Below, piece by piece: positions 55,104-61,766 of a DNA stretch of 64,000 bases. This stretch comes from Lacibacter luteus. Lineage in GTDB: Bacteria; Bacteroidota; Bacteroidia; Chitinophagales; Chitinophagaceae. Both the position numbers and the translations under genes were made by a program. The notes under the pieces are model-generated. The model had not been told where the DNA came from. It saw only the letters and a program-made list of their open reading frames with translations, and searched no databases. Numbering within the stretch: position 1 is the first letter of the stretch; every line of letters starts with the position of its first letter. The stretch is from NCBI RefSeq assembly GCF_004118265.1, contig NZ_SDHW01000006.1:304558-368557 (forward strand), read 5' to 3'.

Positions 55104-56399
55104 TTACTCAAATAATGTTTTAGCTGCTGATGTTTTGTACTCCTGGCGTAACATCGCTTCTTCCACGTATTCTTTCTTAGTTCCATATAGTTCCCTTGAT
55201 TGCTCAATCACCTTTTTCTTATATCCATAGCGATATTGTGGTAACCGGAGGGTCTTTGCACTAAAGGGTTTAGAAGTTGCACCATCAATCATCAGTTTGA
55301 TGTACATATGATACCGCTCTAATGCCATGAGGTCGGTTGTATCAAACGGAGGTTTAAATTCAGTAGTGAGTGTTTCTGCATCTGCACTTCCTAACCGAAA
55401 ACAAATGAGTGTTCCGGCATTCCCAATAATTGCAGCATGAATTTTCTCATGAACTTGGTCAATGTACTGGTGGGTGAGAAACAACGACACTTTAAACTTA
55501 CGTGCCTCTGATAGCATATCCGCAAAGGATAGCGAAACAAAAGAGTGCATTTCATCAACGTACACATAAAACGGAATTCTGCTTGCTTCGTGTTGTGCAG
55601 AACGTGCAAGTGCCGCCATTTGAATACTATTAATTAACATGCTTCCTAAGAGTGAAGTGCTGTCCTCACCAATTGCTCCCTTTGCAAGGTTTACAACCAC
55701 AATCTTCTTTTCATTCATTAATGTAGCGATATTGATACTTTTCTCCCTTTGTCCAATGATGTTTCGTAACAGAGCACTGGTGGCAAAGACACCCACTTTG
55801 TTAAGAATAGGGGTGATCGCTTCAATTCGTAGTGCAGGACTGTATGCGGTAAATTCTTTCTGCCAGAAGGAATGAATTGATGTAGTAGTACAATATCGTA
55901 AGACATGATTACGGAAGTTGTAATCCGTGAGGAGTGGTTGTATATCGAGCAAGGTTGCATTGGGATATTCTAAAAGAGTATGGAGTGAAAACCGGAGTAT
56001 ATACTCCAAGCGTGGACCCCATGAATCAGCCCATATCTTTTTGAATGTGCTGATAAGTCCTGATACTGCAATATGGTGTTGCTCTCTGGATACATTGAAT
56101 AACGGATTATATGCAATGGGAAACTTCGTGTCTTGTGGATTGAAGTACACAACGTCATTCATTCTTGCCACAGGGATATAATCAAGGATTGTTTCTGCAA
56201 GATCTCCGTGCGGGTCAATAATACAAATACCATTGCCTTTTTGAATATCACTGATTGCCATGTTCAACAATAGTGTTGACTTCCCTGTACCTGTTTTACC
56301 GATGCAGTAGATATGACCAAAACGATCCTTGTCTTTTATACCAAATGGTTTGTTTGAATTGCGAAAGGTGGTGATGCCGATTGGTGTAATACTTTGCAT
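55104..56399 (-). CDS. TraG/VirD4-type conjugative coupling ATPase, short form
   Basis: The 431-residue protein is a minimal coupling ATPase: Walker A GKTGTGKST (about residues 34-42), DPHGDLAETILDYIP, FYVYVDEMHSF and LFLTHQYIDQV. It lacks membrane helices and an N-terminal domain, in contrast to the 1017-residue paralogue downstream. Both share the GxxGTGKST ... DPHGDL ... YxDE ... pattern, which suggests an old duplication. With the membrane-anchored protein between them they may form a transfer apparatus for the element. There is no relaxase or VirB4 in the window. Confidence 0.8.
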   Translation of the reverse strand: MQSITPIGITTFRNSNKPFGIKDKDRFGHIYCIGKTGTGKSTLLLNMAISDIQKGNGICIIDPHGDLAETILDYIPVARMNDVVYFNPQDTKFPIAYNPLFNVSREQHHIAVSGLISTFKKIWADSWGPRLEYILRFSLHTLLEYPNATLLDIQPLLTDYNFRNHVLRYCTTTSIHSFWQKEFTAYSPALRIEAITPILNKVGVFATSALLRNIIGQREKSINIATLMNEKKIVVVNLAKGAIGEDSTSLLGSMLINSIQMAALARSAQHEASRIPFYVYVDEMHSFVSLSFADMLSEARKFKVSLFLTHQYIDQVHEKIHAAIIGNAGTLICFRLGSADAETLTTEFKPPFDTTDLMALERYHMYIKLMIDGATSKPFSAKTLRLPQYRYGYKKKVIEQSRELYGTKKEYVEEAMLRQEYKTSAAKTLFE

Positions 56400-56509
56400 T
56401 CATACATTTTATAGAGCCGATTATAAAATGTAAGTGAGGGTGGCATCTTTAAATGCTTACTCCAAATTGCCCATCCTATCTAAAAAAATTGAATGTACAA
56501 TTCAAACAC

Positions 56510-57193
56510 TTAGACATTATAAACGCCGGTTTTATTATTAATAACCAAAGTATCAGTTTTGGCAAGAGGGTTTATCTTAACTATATATTTCACTATCCTT
56601 AGCAACTCTGTTGTAATATTATTTTTGAAAAAGCCCTTATCTGATAAGTGAGCTAATTTTTCTTTCAAGGCTTTTAATCCTTGCTTTTTTTGATTTCGTA
56701 TCGTCCCGGGAGAAAGTCCTAACTCTTGTGCAATCTCAACACTAGTCATATCGTCAAGGTAATACTTCTCTAATACACGACGGCTACCAGGTGGTAACTC
56801 CTTGAGTGCATTATGAAGAATGCGATAAACTTCAGCTTGAATAATACGATCAGAGGGTGGTAATGTAAAGACCTCAGCGAATAGTCCACCCGTATTTTCA
56901 ATTTCAGATCGCTGCTGTTGCTTCTTTTTGGCAGTTACACTGTCTCTAAATACTACTTTATACAAATAGGCTCTTATTGCACCAAAACTATCCAGCTTAT
57001 GACACATCTTCCATGTCTTTACCAATGCTTCAGAAGCTATATCCTCAGCAATTGATTTGTCATACACTATCTTCTCTGCAAACACAGTTAGCGCTGGTAA
57101 AAACTGCTCATAGATATAGTTCAGACCCACCACCTCTCCACGATGAAAAGCCTCTGCCATCATTTGGTCTTTATGTGAAAAAGAAGTTTGCAT
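56510..57193 (-). CDS. ECF-type sigma factor
   Basis: The 227-residue protein shows region 2 (ALTVFAEKIVYDKSIAEDIA ... LVKTWKM) and region 4 (LPPGSRRVLEKYYLDDMTSV, LGLSPGTIRNQKKQGLKAL), the two parts of sigma-70 family factors of the ECF group. It has a C-terminal extension of about 45 residues without a recognised domain. No anti-sigma factor is adjacent. It sits 82 bases after the Ubl operon and 110 bases before the coupling ATPases, all on the same strand, so it may turn on either set. Confidence 0.85.
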   Translation of the reverse strand: MQTSFSHKDQMMAEAFHRGEVVGLNYIYEQFLPALTVFAEKIVYDKSIAEDIASEALVKTWKMCHKLDSFGAIRAYLYKVVFRDSVTAKKKQQQRSEIENTGGLFAEVFTLPPSDRIIQAEVYRILHNALKELPPGSRRVLEKYYLDDMTSVEIAQELGLSPGTIRNQKKQGLKALKEKLAHLSDKGFFKNNITTELLRIVKYIVKINPLAKTDTLVINNKTGVYNV

Positions 57194-57275
57194 CTTATAA
57201 GAGTTTCTATAATAAAGATATTACAAAAAAATAGTTCCCTATTACACTCTTCGTATTTACAAGGTCAGTTTTGTG

Positions 57276-57701
57276 TTACTCGACTTCATCATACAGGTCA
57301 GGCGGAGAACCTGTATTACCGCACCAATATATCCGACCATCAGTAAGAATAAAATGACTACAGCATCCTTGATTCTGCCAAACTGAAGGATGTAATGTTG
57401 GGCGATTATGTTTTGATTTAACAACTTGCCATGTATTGTCATGTTCATCTTGCAATGAAAGCGAAATTATTTCACCGCAACCACATGGACATTGAAAAAG
57501 AGTCCAGTACTTTTTTCCTTTATATTCAACAACAAAAAAATCATTGAATCCAATTTGCGAATTTGAAGGTGTAGTAGAAACAAGTGTAATACAAGAAAAA
57601 TGAATAGGAGGAAGCGATGTTACCGCATCAGCATTTTCAGATTGCTCCTTTCTTCCGAATAATTTTTTTAAAACCCTAAATATCATTTTTAATTTCTCCA
57701 T
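57276..57701 (-). CDS. Zinc-binding protein of the Ubl operon, DUF6527-like
   Basis: The 141-residue protein has a likely metal site of CPCGC (71-75), the PTLHPSVW region (101-108), GCCSHF (112-117) and IYWC (124-127), which together resemble the DUF6527 family (recalled, not searched). The family travels with multi-ubiquitin operons. An alternative start is the ATG at 57683; from 57701 it overlaps the E1 gene by 26 bases. The role in Ubl transfer is unknown; it could be a substrate adaptor or E3-like piece. Confidence 0.6.
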   Translation of the reverse strand: MEKLKMIFRVLKKLFGRKEQSENADAVTSLPPIHFSCITLVSTTPSNSQIGFNDFFVVEYKGKKYWTLFQCPCGCGEIISLSLQDEHDNTWQVVKSKHNRPTLHPSVWQNQGCCSHFILTDGRIYWCGNTGSPPDLYDEVE

Positions 57702-59133
57702 ACGCCGGAGTATCTAGTCTGTATTTTTTTTCGTCCTTAAATAACAATATTTTTGATTTGCAAAAAGGACAATCAACATTATCCTCCGGCGCATTGCTAT
57801 GAATATTCATATGAATAAAATCAATCCATATATTATCTTGTAACAAATCATCCGGCAACTTTCTAAAGGGTTTAATCAGGTTCATGAATGTAGCTAGCAT
57901 ATTATCTGCCGAGGCACTTGTAAAGGGCCCAACACCAGGTGCCTGCACTCCACCGCCTCGAAGATAATATTCACGTTCCAAGGTTTCAGCATCAAGCTCT
58001 AATAACTCCGGCCTCTTGCTTGTTTCTTCCTCAAACTTTATCATTTCATCCGTTACAACCCTCTGACACCGAAGACAAGCCCCGTCTTCCGGTAGTATAC
58101 AACTAACTCGCCCTTTATAACTACGTAAATATGGATTATCGGTTTCGGTAGTATCAATGTTTGCAGCAATACCGGTATCTAAATATGGAAAACCATAATA
58201 ATACATTGCCTGATTCAGAATATCACGGCCTCTTGCATCATCAGTGCAACCAAAAACAACATCAGCACTCGCAACCGCATCGATACCTTTTGTTGATTCA
58301 TATAAATACTCTGGAATAGCAACAACCTTTACTGAGAGTCCTAGTGAGTCAATAAACTCTTTCAATGAAAGCGCTTTATTTCGATCAATGTGATCTTTGG
58401 TATATCCACGAACCCGGTTCATATTCGTGCCGTCTAAATCATCAGCATCAATTAATACCAGCTCTCCAATACCTGAACGAGACAATAATGTTGCGGTGGG
58501 AGAACCTGTTCCTCCTAAGCCAACAACAACAGCTCGTAGTGATTGAAGGGTATCATTAAACGGCTTTCCAAATGCAGCTTCTTGTCGTTTAAGGGCAGGT
58601 GTTGGTGTAGCGCTATTCGCCCCATACACCTTCATATCTTTTCCGAGAACTGTAATATGTCTAACCGGAATAATTTGTGTTGGATTGAGCCCTTGCCTTA
58701 CTCGCCCAATCCATCGGTCATCAACTAAAACCAATGACACTAAAAATGATTCAAGTGAATTACATCCTGCCACGCCCCGCAAAATGTTTTGTTCATTGAC
58801 ATCATCCTTATCAGAAAAATCTACATATCCATTAGGATGATTATGAATAAACCCTAGTTCAAGATTTTCCTGTTCACATCTGAAATAAACTTCAGGAAAC
58901 TTGCGCATATTGATGGTCATATGAAAGGGAGAGCTATCAATCACCCAATCATCTTTCATTTCTATTACATCAACCGCAAGAAATTTGTGTGACCCCACAA
59001 GACCTTCAACTGCTCTTGAAATACGACGAAAAAGGACAATCACTCCTCGTTCATGGTTATCAGGGTGCGATAACAGCCATTCTCTAACTCTGCTTTCAGT
59101 GGATTTCAGAAATACAATTCTACTATCACTCAT
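57676..59133 (-). CDS. JAB deubiquitinase-like / E1 (ThiF) fusion protein
   Basis: The 485-residue protein has an N-terminal JAMM metalloprotease (Glu28, His97-x-His99 in GFIHNHPNG, Ser107, Asp110) and a ThiF/UBA adenylyltransferase domain (VVVGLGGTGSPTATLLSRSG, VLIDADDLDGTNMNR, GCTDD). Two cysteine pairs (CLRC and CPFC) probably bind zinc. The JAB part would trim the Ubl C terminus or remove it from targets, and the E1 part would adenylate it. The gene begins 3 bases after the E2-like stop. Fusion of both activities in one chain is known for bacterial Ubl operons but not usual. Confidence 0.85.
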   Translation of the reverse strand: MSDSRIVFLKSTESRVREWLLSHPDNHERGVIVLFRRISRAVEGLVGSHKFLAVDVIEMKDDWVIDSSPFHMTINMRKFPEVYFRCEQENLELGFIHNHPNGYVDFSDKDDVNEQNILRGVAGCNSLESFLVSLVLVDDRWIGRVRQGLNPTQIIPVRHITVLGKDMKVYGANSATPTPALKRQEAAFGKPFNDTLQSLRAVVVGLGGTGSPTATLLSRSGIGELVLIDADDLDGTNMNRVRGYTKDHIDRNKALSLKEFIDSLGLSVKVVAIPEYLYESTKGIDAVASADVVFGCTDDARGRDILNQAMYYYGFPYLDTGIAANIDTTETDNPYLRSYKGRVSCILPEDGACLRCQRVVTDEMIKFEEETSKRPELLELDAETLEREYYLRGGGVQAPGVGPFTSASADNMLATFMNLIKPFRKLPDDLLQDNIWIDFIHMNIHSNAPEDNVDCPFCKSKILLFKDEKKYRLDTPAYGEIKNDI

Positions 59134-59136
59134 ACA

Positions 59137-59550
59137 TTATGTTCCCGGGTTTTGTAAAGCCCATTCTATTCGTCCCAAAATTTTTACAATCGTATCTACT
59201 TTAGGCTTCCAAGACGTTCCACCATAGTGCCTTGACCACCGACAGAATTCTTTATCCTTGAATATTCTATTATCCCCACCTCCATACCCATTTACATTTG
59301 GCATTGGTCCTTGATCAGCCCGGGTTATTGCGGGGTGCGTCCAAAGCATGTCTGTCCCTGACATATTGTAATTTGACGGGATGATAACTAAAACTTCAAC
59401 TTGACTAACAGGCACATTGCCCGGCGCAACATACATACCTTCTGGTACGGGAAAGTTTTGCAAGACCAAGAATCGATTGCCTTCATCTTCCACAAACTGC
59501 AATCCTGTTGATGCCAAGTATTCATAATCTTCGGGGAACAGTAAACTCAT
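59137..59550 (-). CDS. E2-like (Prok-E2_E) protein of the Ubl operon
   Basis: The 137-residue protein has the prokaryotic E2 pattern PSNYNMSGTDMLWTHPAITR and the C-terminal CRWSRHYGGTSWKPKVDTIV, which I place in the Prok-E2_E family. The best candidate for the carrier residue is the Cys in EFCRWSRH, a position that is often not Cys in this family, so the chemistry is uncertain. The gene overlaps the Ubl gene upstream by four bases (ATGA) and is followed 3 bases later by the JAB-E1 gene. Confidence 0.8.
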   Translation of the reverse strand: MSLLFPEDYEYLASTGLQFVEDEGNRFLVLQNFPVPEGMYVAPGNVPVSQVEVLVIIPSNYNMSGTDMLWTHPAITRADQGPMPNVNGYGGGDNRIFKDKEFCRWSRHYGGTSWKPKVDTIVKILGRIEWALQNPGT

Positions 59551-59789
59551 CTTGTACCAGGTGTGGATTTAGATTCTTGCACATAGAATTTTTCAATTCC
59601 ACTTTCTTCAGCGAGATCAACGGTATCATCATTCTTAATGAGACGGCCTACTTTGCCTTTTTCTTTTAAGAAAAGATCCATGTTTTCAGGAATACCAGGA
59701 GGAATTCCACGCACTTCTGATCCTTTAATAAATTGACTGGGCCATTCATGGGTGTCGTTCTCAATTTTAAACTTAAATTTCTTTGCCAT
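59547..59789 (-). CDS. Ubiquitin-like protein (multi-ubiquitin family)
   Basis: The 80-residue protein matches the Multi_ubiq pattern: FKFKIENDTHEWPSQFIKGS, VRGIPPGIPENMDLFLKEKG, KNDDTVDLAEESGIEKFYVQ. It has one beta-grasp unit only. The C terminus is STPGTR with a single Gly three from the end, not GG; the JAB protein downstream may cut it to PG before activation. It is the first gene of the four-gene operon and overlaps the E2-like gene by four bases. Confidence 0.82.
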   Translation of the reverse strand: MAKKFKFKIENDTHEWPSQFIKGSEVRGIPPGIPENMDLFLKEKGKVGRLIKNDDTVDLAEESGIEKFYVQESKSTPGTR

Positions 59790-59836
59790 ACTTGAATAGT
59801 GTTTAAACGGTTAATGTAAACTTATTTAGTGTATCT

Positions 59837-59844
59837 CAAATATA
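59837..59844 (-). promoter_or_regulatory. Putative promoter of the Ubl operon
   Basis: On the minus strand, TATATTTG (a perfect TAnnTTTG box) lies 48 bases upstream of the Ubl start codon. The -33 TTG is not evident, so confidence is limited. Confidence 0.4.
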
Positions 59845-59955
59845 CAGAATTACGAAATAAATTAGCATTTATTTTACTAATAAATTTACTATTTCTTTAT
59901 TGGTGATCTCCACAGTGTTCAAAACGACTGCACCAAGATATTCACACCTTAACAC

Positions 59956-59985
59956 TTGACATTTTTTGTTCTATTGCATTATACT
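59956..59985 (+). promoter_or_regulatory. Sigma70-like promoter of the pseudoknot RNA
   Basis: TTGACA (59956-59961) and TATACT (59980-59985) are separated by 18 bases. The perfect -35 and near-perfect -10 are of the general bacterial type and not of the TAnnTTTG type seen in the host region. Start of transcription would be about 59992. Confidence 0.6.
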
Positions 59986-59991
59986 ATAAAT

Positions 59992-60105
59992 GATCCCGAA
60001 AGGGGCTTGGAAGACCTAAGCAATTAGGCAAGAAGGTAACACATGGCGAAAGCAAGCCGTTGCCTTCTTAGTAAAAAGAACTCAGTTTGACTGAGTTCTT
60101 TTGCT
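59992..60105 (+). ncRNA. Compact H-type pseudoknot RNA beside the PemK/MazF gene
   Basis: The RNA begins with a CCC-GAAA-GGG hairpin (59995-60004). Then GGCTTG (60004-60009) pairs with CAAGCC (60053-60058); between the two halves are a CCTAA-GCAA-TTAGG hairpin (60015-60028) and the first arm of an 11-bp stem, AAGAAGGTAAC (60030-60040) with GTTGCCTTCTT (60059-60069, one G-T pair). The order of arms makes a true H-type pseudoknot with coaxial stems. It ends in a 12-bp terminator stem. It converges on the PemK/MazF gene, which ends two bases after the T-run. I recall a pemK-associated RNA motif in the literature; this is unverified. It could be an antitoxin RNA or a regulator. Confidence 0.7.
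60074..60105. terminator. Bidirectional terminator between ncRNA and PemK gene
   Basis: AAAAGAACTCAG (60074-60085) pairs with CTGAGTTCTTTT (60091-60102), loop TTTGA. The flanking A- and T-runs make it a terminator in both directions. Confidence 0.9.
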
Positions 60106-60106
60106 T

Positions 60107-60496
60107 TTATAGTCCATTTGCAAGTCGCACCATTTCTTTTATTGCCTTCAATGTTCGCTGAGAAACTTGTGGTGTATCCCGTTTTCCTGTATATCTATTC
60201 TTATACCGATCCATTCTTTCAATACTAAGTACATACACCAGATCACACTTGAACCACCGTTTACAATTTGAAAGATATGGTTCAAGGTTTTTCTCTGTTT
60301 CAAGATCAAATTCAGGATGATAGTATTCGATTTTTGTAGGTGCAGTTGCACTAATGGGAACAACGGTGACAAGTTTTGAGTTTGCTTTGTGAGAACTAAT
60401 AACAATAACGGGTCGTGTTTTAACAATCTCTGGTACTCGAAATCTCGTAAAATCACATTTCACTATTGATCCTTCTTTTGGTTGGTATTGCAACAC
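60107..60496 (-). CDS. PemK/MazF-family toxin (endoribonuclease)
   Basis: The 129-residue protein shows the family pattern: GSIVKCDFTRFRVPEIVKTR, PVIVISSHKANSKLVTVVPI, and the later CDLVYVLSIERMDR. These toxins cleave mRNA or tRNA and are normally paired with a protein antitoxin. The start is a GTG at 60496 (a TTG follows directly); there is no ATG before the middle of the gene. A sigma70-type -10 (TATAAT, 60505-60510) lies so close that the mRNA would be leaderless. No protein antitoxin precedes it directly; candidates are the 58-residue ORF at 60605-60781 or the pseudoknot RNA. Confidence 0.85.
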   Translation of the reverse strand: MLQYQPKEGSIVKCDFTRFRVPEIVKTRPVIVISSHKANSKLVTVVPISATAPTKIEYYHPEFDLETEKNLEPYLSNCKRWFKCDLVYVLSIERMDRYKNRYTGKRDTPQVSQRTLKAIKEMVRLANGL

Positions 60497-60504
60497 AATG
60501 ATTC

Positions 60505-60535
60505 ATTATACCACTACTATTTTATTCTGTGTAAA
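60505..60535 (-). promoter_or_regulatory. Sigma70-like promoter of the PemK/MazF gene
   Basis: On the minus strand TTTACA (60535-60530) and TATAAT (60510-60505) are spaced by 19 bases. The start of transcription would fall at about 60498, just before the GTG start codon. Confidence 0.5.
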
Positions 60536-60604
60536 GTATAAGGGTTAGTATATGAAATAAAGTATTTTTAAAGTTAAGTGAGGGGGATTTGCATCTAAAG
60601 CAAA

Positions 60605-60781
60605 TTATTCTGATGTACCCTCCCTTTTCAGAACTTCAGCTAGGTGCGACAATTCTTGAATGACTTCCCGTACTGTAAGTGGCTTATCTGTTTCAGAATC
60701 TTGTTCAACAATTTCAAGCTTTTGCCAAGGGAGGGAAATTTGTTTGTGGAGTGTGTTCGATTTATTTTTCCTAATGTCCAC
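60605..60781 (-). CDS. Small 58-residue protein, possible antitoxin
   Basis: A GTG at 60781 opens a frame of 58 codons ending at TAA 60605; an in-frame stop lies just upstream, so there is no earlier start. The protein (SLPWQKLEIVEQDSETDKPL, TVREVIQELSHLAEVLKREG) looks real: hydrophilic, helix-forming, no long low-complexity run. It has no ATG. It precedes the PemK/MazF gene by 108 bases on the same strand but is separated from it by the toxin promoter. A terminator hairpin lies directly upstream (60797-60834). Function unknown; an antitoxin role is a guess from position. Confidence 0.45.
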   Translation of the reverse strand: MDIRKNKSNTLHKQISLPWQKLEIVEQDSETDKPLTVREVIQELSHLAEVLKREGTSE

Positions 60782-60796
60782 ATTAGCGAACTTTTA

Positions 60797-60834
60797 AAAA
60801 AATCCTTATTTACGTTGTTAAATAAGGATTTTTT
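60797..60834. terminator. Strong bidirectional hairpin with A/T runs
   Basis: AATCCTTATTTA (60801-60812) pairs with TAAATAAGGATT (60819-60830), flanked by A-run and T-run. It lies directly upstream of the GTG of the 58-residue ORF on the minus strand, so it may be an attenuator of that gene. Confidence 0.65.
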
Positions 60835-60994
60835 ATTTTCAGATTTTCTAAAAAAATGCATTTAAGGGAGGGAGTATTAAGGGAATCGAACACCTCAAAA
60901 AACCTTTATATAGCAAGCTTTAAAAAAGCATAAAAAGTGCTATAAAAACAAATCAGAGATGGTGCATTTTAAGCACCTTCTCTTTATATATCCT

Positions 60995-61192
60995 ATGAAA
61001 AAGAAACTGAATTCCTATTTAGAGTATGCGCAGTCATTAGATCCAAACATGCACGTTGTTGATACGGCTGATAAAGAAACCACTGAAGAAGAGATTTTAC
61101 AATACTTAGCAGAGATTATTATTAGCATTCATAAACACAAAATACTTGCTGAGCAAGAAAAGCATGAGCTTGAGGAACAGATTACTCAATAA
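60995..61192 (+). CDS. Small helical protein of unknown function
   Basis: The ATG at 60995 starts 65 residues (KKKLNSYLEYAQSLDPNMHV ... EKHELEEQITQ), acidic and helical, probably a coiled coil. A hairpin GGTGC/GCACC lies just upstream. The gene ends eleven bases inside the convergent 61182 gene, so the two 3' ends overlap. Confidence 0.5.
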   Translation: MKKKLNSYLEYAQSLDPNMHVVDTADKETTEEEILQYLAEIIISIHKHKILAEQEKHELEEQITQ

Positions 61193-61748
61193 CTTCTTCG
61201 ATTGCCTCTCGTGTAATTTTAATTTTCTTTCCATCTGAAAGAGTAATTATTGATTCAATTTTTTGAACCAACTCCAAAGGCTCTAATTGATTATCTTCAA
61301 CCCTAATATCTCCTGTCTTCTCATCAAGAACAATATGAGCCTTATCTGGCTTGCCGTCTTTTTGTCCAATAATTAGATGAAGATCGCTATCCTTTTTAGA
61401 GCGAGATTCTATAAATAATCCTTCTTTCTCAAGTCTGTTTTTAAAGGTCTTTGTCGAAGCCTTAAGAAAGTCTAGAATTTCATTAATTAAAACTCTCCAA
61501 TTCTCTAATTTTGATTTAGTAGTTGATATATTATGAAACCCAGATTTAAGCTGTGATCTGAGTCCGCCATTTAGTTTTTTAAATTTTAAAAGAAGGATTT
61601 GACTATCTAACCCTCCTACAAGGTTACTTAGTTCTTGCCTAATTTTAAATTCAACCGACTCTATATTTTGTTTTTCTAAAAGCTCCTTTTCTGCTAAAGA
61701 GTAGCATTCATCAATTTCTTTCAATAAGAGTTTCAAGTTTTGTTCCAT
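61182..61748 (-). CDS. Coiled-coil protein following the TIR-like gene
   Basis: The 188-residue protein has a helical N-terminal half (EIDECYSLAEKELLEKQNIE, STTKSKLENWRVLINEILDF) and a short C-terminal beta part (AHIVLDEKTGDIRVEDNQLE). It starts 18 bases after the stop of the broken TIR-like gene on the same strand, so the two were presumably one defence-type operon. No family is recognised. Confidence 0.5.
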   Translation of the reverse strand: MEQNLKLLLKEIDECYSLAEKELLEKQNIESVEFKIRQELSNLVGGLDSQILLLKFKKLNGGLRSQLKSGFHNISTTKSKLENWRVLINEILDFLKASTKTFKNRLEKEGLFIESRSKKDSDLHLIIGQKDGKPDKAHIVLDEKTGDIRVEDNQLEPLELVQKIESIITLSDGKKIKITREAIEEVIE

Positions 61749-61766
61749 ATTTCTATTTTACTGTTA

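Noticed and set aside
60148..60456. Second minus-strand frame of 102 codons inside the PemK/MazF gene
   Set aside because: It lies in another frame within a clear toxin gene and has a low-complexity Leu-rich composition.
60753..60893. TTCGATT motif as the T-arm of a tRNA or an attachment site in a tRNA gene
   Set aside because: No cloverleaf can be built around either copy: the flanking bases do not pair as a T-stem, and no anticodon arm is found nearby.
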